The notes: generated by a model not told the origin, from the sequence alone. A DNA stretch of 64,000 bases from Afipia sp. 64-13 (GCA_001897755.1 MKUJ01000009.1:145378-209377); one strand, 5' to 3'; counted from the first letter of the stretch, positions 32,963 through 42,284 are shown. Program-made: numbers and translations.

Positions 32963-33954
32963 CGGCCGGCTCCTTCGGCGCGCGCAGACTGATCGCGCAG
33001 TTGCATGGCGAAATCGGCGCAGGTCCGCGCCAGCCGGACGCGATCCTCCAGCGTCCGCATCAAGGTCGGCGCGACACAGACCGGAATGTCGAGCGCGGCT
33101 GCATCGGCGCGGTCCGATTCATCGATCACCATGCCGTCGATCAGCCCGGCGTAATGCGCGGCCAGCGCGCGCGAATCCGCGGGCACGCCGAGCTCGGCCA
33201 TGATCTTCGCGGTCGGCCCCTTCACCGCCTGACCGCCGATCAGCGGCGAGACGACGATCACCGGCACCTCGGCTGCCTTCAGCGCGGCGCGCATCCCCGG
33301 CACCGCGAGAATCGGATCGATGCTCAGATATGGATTGGACGGACAGACGATGATCGCATCCAGTCCCGGATTGCGCAGCGCCGCGGCGACCGCATCCGAC
33401 ATCCGCGCCCGCTCCGCACCGCGGAATTCCAGCCGCCGCACCACCGGGATGCACTGTTTCTCGACGAAGTAGCGCTGGAACGACAGCGCGCCGGCCGGCG
33501 TGATCACCGTGGTCTCGACCCGCTCGTCCGACATCGGCAGGATGGTGGCGGCGATGCCGAAACGCTCGGCGACATTGCGGGTGAATTCGGTAAGCGAAAT
33601 GCCGGCGCGCAACTGGCGGGTCCGCTCGACATGCATCGCCAGATCGCGGTCGCCGAGCTGAAACCAGGTCTCGCCGCCGAGTTCGTGCAGCGCCTTCATG
33701 AACTGCCAGGTGTCGCCGGCGCGGCCCCAGCCGCGTTCGAGATCGCTGCGGCCACCCAGCGTATAGAGCACGGTGTCGATGTCGGGCGAGACATGCAGCC
33801 CGAGATGTTCGAAATCGTCGCCGGTGTTGACCACCACGCTCACCGCGCCGCCATAGGCGCGTTCGAGCCCGAGCGCGAGCTTGGCGCCGCCGACGCCGCC
33901 GCACAGCGCCACCAGGCGCGGCGCGCAGGAGGATGCCGGACGGGTCGCGCTCAT
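32959..33954 (-). CDS. cofD: 2-phospho-L-lactate transferase (CofD/FbiA family)
   Basis: LVALCGGVGGAKLALGLERAYGGAVSVVVNTGDDFEHLGLHVSPDIDTVLYTLGG...ERGWGRAGDTWQFMKALHELGGETWFQLGDRDLAMH. Confidence 0.96.
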   Translation of the reverse strand: MSATRPASSCAPRLVALCGGVGGAKLALGLERAYGGAVSVVVNTGDDFEHLGLHVSPDIDTVLYTLGGRSDLERGWGRAGDTWQFMKALHELGGETWFQLGDRDLAMHVERTRQLRAGISLTEFTRNVAERFGIAATILPMSDERVETTVITPAGALSFQRYFVEKQCIPVVRRLEFRGAERARMSDAVAAALRNPGLDAIIVCPSNPYLSIDPILAVPGMRAALKAAEVPVIVVSPLIGGQAVKGPTAKIMAELGVPADSRALAAHYAGLIDGMVIDESDRADAAALDIPVCVAPTLMRTLEDRVRLARTCADFAMQLRDQSARAEGAGR

Positions 33955-34718
33955 CGGAATTTGTCCTTGTCGCGGGGGCGCACCAGCGCCGATGCCGGCC
34001 GCTCCGGCGCATCGAACCGAAGGCCGCGCACGATCACGACCGGCAGGCCTTCGGCCGCCTGCCCCATCACCAGCGAGGCGCCCGCCGCGATCTCGTCGGC
34101 GGCGGCGATCTCGGTCACCTGCATCGGCCGGCCGAACATGTCCGGCGCGCCGATCATGTCGATCAGCGCCGGCACGCCGGCCGCGCCGAGCGCGACGCCG
34201 ACCACGCCATTGCGCCAGGGACGGCCGAAACTGTCATTGATGATCACGCCGACGCGGGCGCCGAATGCCTTGCCGAGACGCTCGCGCAGCGCGGCCGCCG
34301 AACCGTCGGGGTCCTTCGGCAGCAGCAGCACGCGCTCGCCATCGCCGGACTGACTGATGTTGGAATGATCGACGCCGGCATTGGCCATGACGTAGCCGAG
34401 GCGGTGCGTGACGATCAGAACGTTGGTCCAGGACCGCACCACATCGACCGATTCCGACAGCACCACCTCGACGTATCGCGGATCCTTCTCGATCTGCGCG
34501 CCGATCTCCAGCGCCTTTCCGGATGGCACCACGTCCTTGAGCGCGACGTAGCGCCCCTCCGCCTTGGAGACGATCTTCTGGGCGAGAACGAGGATGTCGC
34601 CGTCCTCGAGCGTCAGCCCCACCGCCTTGACCGCATCGACGATCACGCCCGCGAGATCGTCGCCGGGCTCGATCTGCGGAATTCCAGGAACGGCGAGATA
34701 GCTGACGCTCTTGATCAT
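33951..34718 (-). CDS. cofE: Coenzyme F420-0:L-glutamate ligase (CofE), single-domain
   Basis: VPGIPQIEPGDDLAGVIVDAVKAVGLTLEDGDILVLAQKIVSKAEGR...VVRSWTNVLIVTHRLGYVMANAGVDHSNI...VIINDSFGRPWRNGVVGVALGAAG; start MIKSVSYLAVPG at 34718. No C-terminal nitroreductase-like domain. Confidence 0.95.
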   Translation of the reverse strand: MIKSVSYLAVPGIPQIEPGDDLAGVIVDAVKAVGLTLEDGDILVLAQKIVSKAEGRYVALKDVVPSGKALEIGAQIEKDPRYVEVVLSESVDVVRSWTNVLIVTHRLGYVMANAGVDHSNISQSGDGERVLLLPKDPDGSAAALRERLGKAFGARVGVIINDSFGRPWRNGVVGVALGAAGVPALIDMIGAPDMFGRPMQVTEIAAADEIAAGASLVMGQAAEGLPVVIVRGLRFDAPERPASALVRPRDKDKFR

Positions 34719-34734
34719 GTATCCACGACGCAGG

Positions 34735-35385
34735 TTACGGCAGGCCGGTGATCCGGATGCCGGCACCGGGCACCTTGTACTTGCGATTGATGCCGATGAG
34801 AATAGAGGTCAGCGCCTCGGCCGCCGCCGAATTCGCCAGCACGCCGCCATCGACGCCGCGCGTCGCGACCACATCGGCAAGCCCGATCACCAGTTCGCGC
34901 GCCTCCTTGTCATTGCTGAACACCAGCACGTCGCAATCGGCGCGGTCGCCGGCATGCAGCTTGCTCGCGCCGACATTGTGGAACGCGGAGACCACGCGCA
35001 CGCCCTCGCCGAGCAGCTGCTGCGCGATCTGCGCCGCCGAACCTTCCGGCGGCAACTGCACGGTGGAAACCTTCGGCGGCACCAGCGGCACCGCGGCATC
35101 GACCACGATCTTGCCCTGCGCCGCATCCTTGATCTCGAGCAGCGAGGCTTCGTGGTTCGAAAACGGAACGGCGAGCACGATCACGTCGGCCGCCTTGGCG
35201 GCGTCGGCATTGCTCTGGCCCGAGGCGCTGCCGCCGAGTTCGGATGCGAACGCCTGCGCCTTTTCGGCGGAGCGCGAGCCGATCACCACCTGATAGCCCG
35301 CGGCAAGCCAGCGCTTCGCCAGTCCGGAGCCGAGGTCGCCGGTGCCGCCCAGGATCGCGATGATCGGTTTCGATGTCTCAGCCAT
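34735..35385 (-). CDS. npdG: NADPH-dependent F420 reductase-like protein
   Basis: IAILGGTGDLGSGLAKRWLAAGYQVVIGSRSAEKAQAFASEL...VIVLAVPFSNHEASLLEI...VVSAFHNVGASKLHAGDRADCDVLVFSNDKEAR. Confidence 0.88.
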   Translation of the reverse strand: MAETSKPIIAILGGTGDLGSGLAKRWLAAGYQVVIGSRSAEKAQAFASELGGSASGQSNADAAKAADVIVLAVPFSNHEASLLEIKDAAQGKIVVDAAVPLVPPKVSTVQLPPEGSAAQIAQQLLGEGVRVVSAFHNVGASKLHAGDRADCDVLVFSNDKEARELVIGLADVVATRGVDGGVLANSAAAEALTSILIGINRKYKVPGAGIRITGLP

Positions 35386-35421
35386 GCTCTTTCTGCTTCC
35401 CGTTCTATCAGTGGAGTATCA

Positions 35422-36189
35422 TCAGTCGAATGTCATGTCCGGCAGCGGCACCAGCCTGACGCCGGACAGATCCAGCGCCTCGCGCACATGCCTTGCCAGC
35501 GCGATCGCGGTCGGCTCGTCGCCATGGACGCAGAGCGTGTCGACCTTGCAGGGGATCGTCTTGCCGCTCCGCGAGGTGATGGTGCGGTGAACGACCATGT
35601 CGACCACCTGCTTCGCCGCCACTTCCGGATTCTTGATCACCGCGCCGGCCAGCTTGCGCGAGGTCAGATTGCCGTCGTCCTCGTAGAGACGATCGCAGAA
35701 ACCTTCGCGCGCGACCTTGAGACCGAGCGCGCGGCCGGCCTTCTCCATCTCCGAGCCCGCCAGCGCGACGTAGATGATGTCGCGATCCACCGTCTTGATG
35801 GCGCGGCCGATCGCCATGGCGTAATCGCTGTTCTCGGCGGCCATGTTGTTGAGCGCGCCGTGCGGCTTCAGATGCGTCACCTTGACGGCCGAATACGCCG
35901 CCAGCGCCTGCAGCGCGCCGATCTGATAGGCCACCATGTATTCGAGGTCGTCGGGCCGCATGTCGATGCGGCGGCGGCCGAAGCCCCACAGATCGTTGAA
36001 GCCCGGATGCGCGCCGACCGATACGCCCTCGCGCTTGGCGTCGGCGACCACCCTGCGCATGGTCAGGGGATCGCCGGCATGAAAGCCGCAGGCGATGCTG
36101 GCGGAATTGATGATCTTCAGGATGCTGGTGTCGTCGCCGATGTCATAGGCGCCGAAGCCTTCCGCCATATCCGCATTCAGATTGACCAT
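35422..36189 (-). CDS. pxpA: LamB/YcsF family protein (5-oxoprolinase subunit PxpA-like)
   Basis: VNLNADMAEGFGAYDIGDDTSILKIINSASIACGFHAGDPLTMRRVVADAKREGVSVGAHPGFNDLWGFGRR...HLKPHGALNNMA...VDTLCVHGD. Confidence 0.93.
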   Translation of the reverse strand: MVNLNADMAEGFGAYDIGDDTSILKIINSASIACGFHAGDPLTMRRVVADAKREGVSVGAHPGFNDLWGFGRRRIDMRPDDLEYMVAYQIGALQALAAYSAVKVTHLKPHGALNNMAAENSDYAMAIGRAIKTVDRDIIYVALAGSEMEKAGRALGLKVAREGFCDRLYEDDGNLTSRKLAGAVIKNPEVAAKQVVDMVVHRTITSRSGKTIPCKVDTLCVHGDEPTAIALARHVREALDLSGVRLVPLPDMTFD

Positions 36190-36259
36190 CATCGACATTC
36201 GGCCCTCATCGTCCTTTCAGGGGCGCCGCCGCAGCCCGTTTCCGGGCTCATTCGTCGCA

Positions 36260-36281
36260 AAGGTACTATCATTAGTACCTT
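36260..36281. promoter_or_regulatory. Candidate shared operator, pxpA-F420 operon
   Basis: AAGGTACTA-TCAT-TAGTACCTT, perfect 9-bp arms, about 70 bp upstream of the pxpA ATG. Confidence 0.78.
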
Positions 36282-36325
36282 AATACAACTGCGATCTGCG
36301 GGACGTCCTGCGATTCCCCCGGACG

Positions 36326-37558
36326 TTAAGCCCGGCCGGTGATCTTGGCCCATAACATCTTGAAGCGCGAGATGATCACCGAAAACACCAGCGAGCCGGC
36401 ATCCAGTTCCGTGACCACCGGCGCCGCGCCGCTGCCGCCCGACGCCTGATGCGACAGCTTGGCTTCGAGGTTCTGCACGAAGGCGCCGATCAGCCGGCCG
36501 GCGACGTCCTCGACCAGTCCCGAACGGCTGAACTGCGCCAGCATGCCGGTCAGCGTGAAGCCGATATTGACGTCGACTCGCGTCTGGTCGGGATTGTCGC
36601 CCGGCTTGACGGCGTAGCCGATCAGGCCGCGGGTCGCCGAATTGCTGCGCTTGTCCTTGCCGGCGCCGTCGATGGTGCCGGTGCGGGTGGCCTCGTCGCG
36701 CGCCACATCGGCGACGCCCTGGAATTCGGCCGAGATCGGCCCGACCTTGACCTTGATCTGCCCCTCGACATGGCCGTCCACCGGATCGCCCGCGAGCGAG
36801 GCGCCGGGCAGACACGAAGCCACCTCGGGAATGTTGCCGAAGAAGTCCCACACCACATCGGCGGGATGCGAGACCGTGAAGCTCTGGGTGAAGTTGGTCT
36901 GCGGTTTCCAGTTGGCGTCCTTGCGCGGCGCGGCGGATGCCGCGGCGGCGGCTTCCTTCGCGGCGGCAGGCTTGTTCGTCGCGGCGGGTACCGCCGCACG
37001 CGCCGTCGCGGTGGCGGCGACCGGCACGGCATGACCCGAGCCGGACGGGCCGAGCGACGTGCGGTTGCCGTTCGGAACGGCGGCGATGCCACGGGCGCGG
37101 CGCGCTTCGATGACCCGCTGGATCGCGCGGGTGATGCCGACATAGCCGGTGCAGCGGCACAGATTGCCGCTCATCGCGACGCGGATGTCGTGCTCGGACG
37201 GCGCGTCCAGACGCAGCACCACGTCGCGCGCCGAGACGATCATGCCTGGCGTGCAATAGCCGCATTGCAGCCCGTGCTCGGCGGAAAACGCCGCACGCAA
37301 TTCGCGCGCGATCTCGTCATCGTCGAGCCCCTCGATCGTGGTCACCTCGGCCTGCTGGCAGGCGACTGCGAAGGTGATGCAGGAGCGCGTCGGCACGCCA
37401 TCCACCAAAAGCGTGCAGGCGCCGCAGACGCCGTGCTCGCAGCCGATATGGGTGCCGGTGAGATTCTGCGTCTCGCGCAGGAAGTCGGCGAGATGGGTCC
37501 GCGGCTGGATGTCGGCACTGACCGGCTTGCCGTTGACGATGAGATTGACCGTGCTCAT
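36326..37558 (-). CDS. Molybdenum hydroxylase [2Fe-2S] subunit fused to a CoxG/SRPBCC domain
   Basis: N-terminal GCEHGVCGACTLLVDG and CGYCTPGMIVSA...GNLCRCTGYVGI; Ala-rich linker; C-terminal FTQSFTVSHPADVVWDFFGNIPEVASCLPGASL (CoxG-like). Confidence 0.93.
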   Translation of the reverse strand: MSTVNLIVNGKPVSADIQPRTHLADFLRETQNLTGTHIGCEHGVCGACTLLVDGVPTRSCITFAVACQQAEVTTIEGLDDDEIARELRAAFSAEHGLQCGYCTPGMIVSARDVVLRLDAPSEHDIRVAMSGNLCRCTGYVGITRAIQRVIEARRARGIAAVPNGNRTSLGPSGSGHAVPVAATATARAAVPAATNKPAAAKEAAAAASAAPRKDANWKPQTNFTQSFTVSHPADVVWDFFGNIPEVASCLPGASLAGDPVDGHVEGQIKVKVGPISAEFQGVADVARDEATRTGTIDGAGKDKRSNSATRGLIGYAVKPGDNPDQTRVDVNIGFTLTGMLAQFSRSGLVEDVAGRLIGAFVQNLEAKLSHQASGGSGAAPVVTELDAGSLVFSVIISRFKMLWAKITGRA

Positions 37559-38394
37559 GCTGACTGCGCTTGTTCGAGGGCCCGCCGCAACGCGGTGATG
37601 TGAGTCTGTCTGTCGATCGGGTCGGTCATGCCGGAGGCCTTGATCACCTCGTCGACGGCCTTGCTGTCGAACGCGGCGTCCATCCGCTCCGCGCGGCCGT
37701 CGCCGATAATGTTGCCGGCCTCGGCGACGACGATCGGCCGCGTCTCGGTGGCGCCGATCACCACGCGGCTGACACCGCGCTCCGGATCGGCCAGGAACGC
37801 GCCGATGGCATGGGCGAACTCGCCGGTCTTGCGGCAGGTTTTATAGTAACCCCAGCGCGCCGCGCCGCTCAGCTTCGGCACGCGCACCGCCACCAGCATC
37901 TCGCCGGGCTGCAGATCGGCCTCGAGCGCGCCGAGCATATAATCCTCGACCGGGATGACCCGTTCGCCGCCCGGTCCGCGCAGCACCACCTTGGCGCCGA
38001 CCGCCGCCATGATCGAATGCCAGTCGGCGGACGGATCGGCATGGGTGAGACTGCCGCCGATGGTGCCGCGATTGCGCACCGCGCGATAGGCGATGCCCTT
38101 CGCTACCGCGGGCAACGCGCCGCGCGTCACATCGGGCACGCGGCGATCCTCGATATCGGCGTGGGTGATGCACGCGCCGAGCACGATCTCCTCGCCGCGA
38201 TCCTCGAAACGGCGCAGCTCCTCGATGCCGGTGATATCGACCAGCAGGTCCGGCTGCACCAGACGCATGTTCAGCATCGGGCCGAGCGACTGGCTGCCCG
38301 CCATGATCTTCACCATCAGGCTGTCGTCGGCGATCAGCTTGATGGCCGCGGCAACGTCGCCCGGACGGGCGTAATCGAAATTGACCGGTTTCAC
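37555..38394 (-). CDS. Molybdenum hydroxylase FAD-binding subunit (CoxM-like)
   Basis: MKPVNFDYARPGDVAAAIKLIADDSLMVKIMAGSQSLGPMLNMRLVQPDLLVDI...AYRAVRNRGTIGGSLTHADPSADW. Confidence 0.95.
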   Translation of the reverse strand: MKPVNFDYARPGDVAAAIKLIADDSLMVKIMAGSQSLGPMLNMRLVQPDLLVDITGIEELRRFEDRGEEIVLGACITHADIEDRRVPDVTRGALPAVAKGIAYRAVRNRGTIGGSLTHADPSADWHSIMAAVGAKVVLRGPGGERVIPVEDYMLGALEADLQPGEMLVAVRVPKLSGAARWGYYKTCRKTGEFAHAIGAFLADPERGVSRVVIGATETRPIVVAEAGNIIGDGRAERMDAAFDSKAVDEVIKASGMTDPIDRQTHITALRRALEQAQSA

Positions 38395-40754
38395 GCCGAC
38401 ACTCCCTCGGCGGCCTGCGCACGCTTGTTGTTTTTCGCTTCCTCGATGGCTTCGAGCACCCGGCGCGGCGTCATCGGCGAATGCAGCAGTTCGACGCCGA
38501 ACGACTTGAGCGCATCGTTCACCGCGTTGCCGATCGCGCCGGGCGGTGCGATCGCCCCGCCCTCGCCGAGCCCCTTGACGCCGAACTGCGTGTAGGGCGC
38601 CAGCGTCTCCATATGGCCGAGCCGCGGCGCCGGCACTTCGGTCGGGCCGGGCAACAAATAATCGGCGAAGGTCGATGCCAGCGGCTGGCCGGAGGCGTCG
38701 AAATTCATTTCCTCATAGAGCGCGGTGCCGATGCCCTGCGCGAGACCGCCATAGATCTGGCCATCCACCACCATCGGATTGATCAGCTTGCCGCCGTCCT
38801 CGACGATGACGTAGTCGAGAATCTCGATGTCGCCCATCTCCGGATCGACGGCGACGACGGCGACATGCGTCGCGTAGCTGAACGTCCCGGAATCGCGCAC
38901 CGGCTTGTAGCCGATCGTCACTTCGAGGCCGCGCGGATCGACCGACGGCGGCAGGTCCTGCGGGCGCCGATACCAGGTGTGCGCGATCTCCTGCAGCGTC
39001 ACGCTGCTGGAGGGACCGACCACCGCACCATCCACAAGCTCGACATGCGCGACATCGGTCTGCAGCAGATGCGCGCCGATCGCCTTGGCGAGCCGGGCGA
39101 TCTCCTGCGACGCCGTCGCCACCGCGCCGCCCGCCATCACCGCGCAGCGCGAGCCCCAGCTTCCGGTGGAATACGGCGTGTATTCGGTGTCGCCATGCAC
39201 CAGCTTGATCCTGGCGACATCGATGCCGAGAATCTCGTGCGCGACCTGCGGCAGCGTGGTCTCCATGCCCTGGCCATGGGAATGAACGCCGACCCGCAGT
39301 TCCAGCCCGCCGTCCGGCGTCATCCGCGCCGTCGCCTGCTCATGGCCCGGCACCATCGGAATGCCCCAGCCGGCATAGACCGAGGTGCCGTGCGCGCCCT
39401 GCTCGCAATAGACGGAAAGACCGACACCGATCAGCCGCCCGTCCGGCTCCGGATTCTTCTGCCGCTCGCGGAGCGCCGGCAGATCGATCTTCGCCAGCGC
39501 CTGACGCAGCGATTCCGGATAGTCGCCGCTGTCGAAATGCTTGCGGGTGATATTGTCGAACGGCATCTGCTCGGGACGCACCAGATTGCGCAGGCGCACC
39601 TCGTAAGGCTCGAGCCCGGTCTCGCGCGCGATGGCGTCCATCATCAGTTCGATGGCGTAGCACACGCCGGTGCGGGCGACGCCGCGATAGGGCAGAATCG
39701 GACATTTGTTGGTCGCAACCGACCAGGTCCGACAGCGATAGGACGGAAAGTCGTAAGGGCCCGGCAGAATACTCGCGACCTGCGCGGCTTCGAGGCAGGC
39801 GGAGAACGGATAGGACGAATACGCGCCGGAATCGACCGTCGCCTCGCATTCGACCCCGCGCAGCTTGCCGTCGCGGTCGGCATAGACCGTGATCTTGTAG
39901 TGATGCTCGCGGCAATTGGCGCCCGCGGTCAGATGCTCGCGGCGATCCTCCAGCCAGCGCACCGGATGGCCGCGATGCATCGCGAGCCAGCCGAGGCAGA
40001 CATCCTCGGTGAGCAGAATGCCCTTGTAGCCGAAGCCGCCGCCGACATCCGGCGAGACGATCCGCACCTGGACCTGTTCGAGCCCGAGGCATTCGGCGAG
40101 GCCGTTGCGCACGATATGCGGCAACTGGCTGCCGGTGTGGAGCACGAGCTGCTCCATGCGGTTGTGCCACACCGCGACCGTGCCCCGCCCTTCCATCGGC
40201 GCCATGCATTGCCGGGCCGTGGAGATTTCGCGGCTGATCTTGATCGGGGCGTCGTAGGCCGCCTCCATGTTGACGTCGACGAACGTCTCCAGAAAGACGT
40301 TGTCGCCCCAGTGCTCGTGCAACAACGCCGAGCCGGGCTGCCTTGCCAGCAGCATGTCGTGAACCGCCGGCAGTTCCTCGAAATCGACCTCGACCGCGGC
40401 GGCGATGTCCTCGGCCTCCGCCCTGGTGTCGGCCACACACATCGCGATCAGTTCGCCGACCTGACGCACCTTGTCGGAGGCGAGGATCGGCTGATCTGAG
40501 GCCTTGAAGCCCGTTAGCCCCGACACCGCGCGGATCGGCTTGACGTCCTTGAGATCGGCGGCGACGAAAACGGAATCCCTGTATTGCGGCGGAATGCGGA
40601 TGGCGCGAATACGCGCATGCGCGAGCGGGCTGCGGACGAAGGCGACATCGCGCATGCCGGGCAAGCGAATGTCGCCGACAAACTCGCCACGCCCGCGCAG
40701 AAGACGGTCGTCCTCCTTGCGCAGAAGACTTACGCCGATGCCCTGGCCCGCCAT
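38391..40754 (-). CDS. Molybdenum hydroxylase large (Mo-pterin) subunit, xanthine dehydrogenase/aldehyde oxidase family
   Basis: 787 aa; GVSLLRKEDDRLLRGRGEFVGDI...VVSPDVGGGFGYKG...PYRGVARTGVCYAIELMMD...GSWGSRCAVMAGGA...GVKGLGEGGAIAPPGAIGNAVNDAL. Confidence 0.95.
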   Translation of the reverse strand: MAGQGIGVSLLRKEDDRLLRGRGEFVGDIRLPGMRDVAFVRSPLAHARIRAIRIPPQYRDSVFVAADLKDVKPIRAVSGLTGFKASDQPILASDKVRQVGELIAMCVADTRAEAEDIAAAVEVDFEELPAVHDMLLARQPGSALLHEHWGDNVFLETFVDVNMEAAYDAPIKISREISTARQCMAPMEGRGTVAVWHNRMEQLVLHTGSQLPHIVRNGLAECLGLEQVQVRIVSPDVGGGFGYKGILLTEDVCLGWLAMHRGHPVRWLEDRREHLTAGANCREHHYKITVYADRDGKLRGVECEATVDSGAYSSYPFSACLEAAQVASILPGPYDFPSYRCRTWSVATNKCPILPYRGVARTGVCYAIELMMDAIARETGLEPYEVRLRNLVRPEQMPFDNITRKHFDSGDYPESLRQALAKIDLPALRERQKNPEPDGRLIGVGLSVYCEQGAHGTSVYAGWGIPMVPGHEQATARMTPDGGLELRVGVHSHGQGMETTLPQVAHEILGIDVARIKLVHGDTEYTPYSTGSWGSRCAVMAGGAVATASQEIARLAKAIGAHLLQTDVAHVELVDGAVVGPSSSVTLQEIAHTWYRRPQDLPPSVDPRGLEVTIGYKPVRDSGTFSYATHVAVVAVDPEMGDIEILDYVIVEDGGKLINPMVVDGQIYGGLAQGIGTALYEEMNFDASGQPLASTFADYLLPGPTEVPAPRLGHMETLAPYTQFGVKGLGEGGAIAPPGAIGNAVNDALKSFGVELLHSPMTPRRVLEAIEEAKNNKRAQAAEGVSA

Positions 40755-40787
40755 GTCGCGCTCCCGCCGAATATCACTTCCGGGAAT

Positions 40788-40807
40788 TCATCCTATTTTT
40801 AGGATGA
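40788..40807. promoter_or_regulatory. Candidate shared operator (variant), Mo-hydroxylase operon
   Basis: TCATCCTA-TTTT-TAGGATGA, perfect 8-bp arms, 33 bp upstream of the large-subunit ATG. Confidence 0.65.
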
Positions 40808-40842
40808 TAGCAAGAGTTCGTTTCGACCGAACTGTCGAAAGC

Positions 40843-40866
40843 CAAAAAACCGCCGCAATGCGGCGT
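40843..40866 (-). terminator. Rho-independent terminator downstream of the GntR gene
   Basis: Minus strand reads CGCCGCATTGCGGCG followed by GTTTTTTGG. Confidence 0.55.
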
Positions 40867-40888
40867 TCCGAAGCCTTAAGTCCGAACC

Positions 40889-41707
40889 TCAATGCGCCTT
40901 GCGGGACTTGCGTCCCATGAGCTTCACGGGAGCAGACTCACCATCGGCCCGCTTCTTGCGATCGGCCTTGGCGCCCAACAGATCGATCCGCAACTTGATG
41001 CAGTCGCTCCGATAGATGATGTCGGCAACGTAGATCGCAATGTCCCTGTCGTCGGTCACGATGCAGCGGCACTGCATGGTCGGCGATCCGAGCGGGATTT
41101 TCATCAGATCGGCGATCTCGGGATCGGCGCTGCCGACCACCAGGGTCTCATGCGCTTCGCCGAGCAGGATGTCGTCCATCGCATCGATGGTCGGCAACGC
41201 CGCGGCGACCATGAACCGCTTGGCGTTCTTGTCGAAAATATAGCGCGCCAGATGCAGATGCACCACCGAATAGGGCTCGTCGTTGCGATACTGCACGCTG
41301 CACAGCCGGACATATTCGGGTGCGAGCTGGCCGTCGCCATCTTCGAGCTGCGGCGGCGGACAGTTCTTCTCCACCGTGATGGTCTCGGGGACGTTATCTT
41401 CCAGCGACGCCACGAGGCTGCTCCAGCTCGTCGCAAGCTGCAGCCAGTGGCGGTCCTGGGTGTGTTTCGACACGAAGGTCCCGCGCCCCTGACGGACGTC
41501 GAGCAGCCCCTCCTCGTTCAGCACTTCGACCGCCTGACGCACGGTGACGCGCGCCACCTCGAACTCGCGTTCCAGCTCCTCGAGGGTGGAGATCTTCTGC
41601 CCCGGACTCCATTGTCCCGACTGAATCCGGTGCCGCATGATCGAGGCAACCTGGATGTAAAGCGGAACCCTGCTCCTGTCGTATGATTTGAGAAGTTTGG
41701 AGGCCAT
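40889..41707 (-). CDS. GntR family regulator with UTRA-like effector domain (HutC subfamily)
   Basis: SRVPLYIQVASIMRHRIQSGQWSPGQKISTLEELEREFEVARVTVRQAVEVLNEEGLLDVRQGRGTFVSKH; start MASKLLKSYDR at 41707. Confidence 0.92.
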   Translation of the reverse strand: MASKLLKSYDRSRVPLYIQVASIMRHRIQSGQWSPGQKISTLEELEREFEVARVTVRQAVEVLNEEGLLDVRQGRGTFVSKHTQDRHWLQLATSWSSLVASLEDNVPETITVEKNCPPPQLEDGDGQLAPEYVRLCSVQYRNDEPYSVVHLHLARYIFDKNAKRFMVAAALPTIDAMDDILLGEAHETLVVGSADPEIADLMKIPLGSPTMQCRCIVTDDRDIAIYVADIIYRSDCIKLRIDLLGAKADRKKRADGESAPVKLMGRKSRKAH

Positions 41708-41869
41708 GAAAAATATCTTCAAGTGAATGCGAATGACACCGGCGGCAACCTGAAGCGAACCAACCGTCATGATTGATCCGGGCGGCCGCGGCAGTCGATC
41801 AGGCCGTTCATACAACGAAAGGCCGCGATGACGAAGGAAAAATCAGATCCGGCTCGCTTTATGAACCGA

Positions 41870-42110
41870 TCCCGATCTCCTCGCCCAGCGCCGCACCATG
41901 TCGTTCTTCAGGCCGAACAGATCGAGCGCGACTTGTAGAGACGATCGCGTTCGAAGATCGTCGAGGTCATCTTCAGTTGCTGGTTGACCGGCTCACTGAT
42001 CCTGAGAACTCTTCGGATTCGCCCTTTCCGTACTCTCGATGAATCCACGCAGGCTTTAATTGTCTCCGCCAAGCGCCGCCTCCGTCTTTTCATCCTCATG
42101 TCTTCAGCTT
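41870..42110 (-). pseudogene. Possible decayed coding remnant
   Basis: Minus-strand coding-like segments in different frames (TIFERDRL / LQVALDLFGLKNDMVRRW / GEEIGIGS*), as if frameshifted. Very tentative. Confidence 0.2.
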
Positions 42111-42284
42111 ATATGCTAAGTTGAGGACGACAAGCAGATGGCCGCTCAAAATTCTTGCTTATTTGCGCCAGTTTGCGCAAAGCATCGGTATCGCAGTGCA
42201 AACACAAATCGCCGCCGCGGCGTGGCAAGATGATATCCCGCGTTGTGGCGAGCGCGCAGGAAAACCAATGAAATCAGGAGATGC

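Noticed and set aside
36326-40754. Aerobic CO dehydrogenase (CoxMSL)
   Set aside because: Large subunit has PYRGVART where form I CODH has AYRCSFR, so assigned only to the wider molybdenum hydroxylase family.
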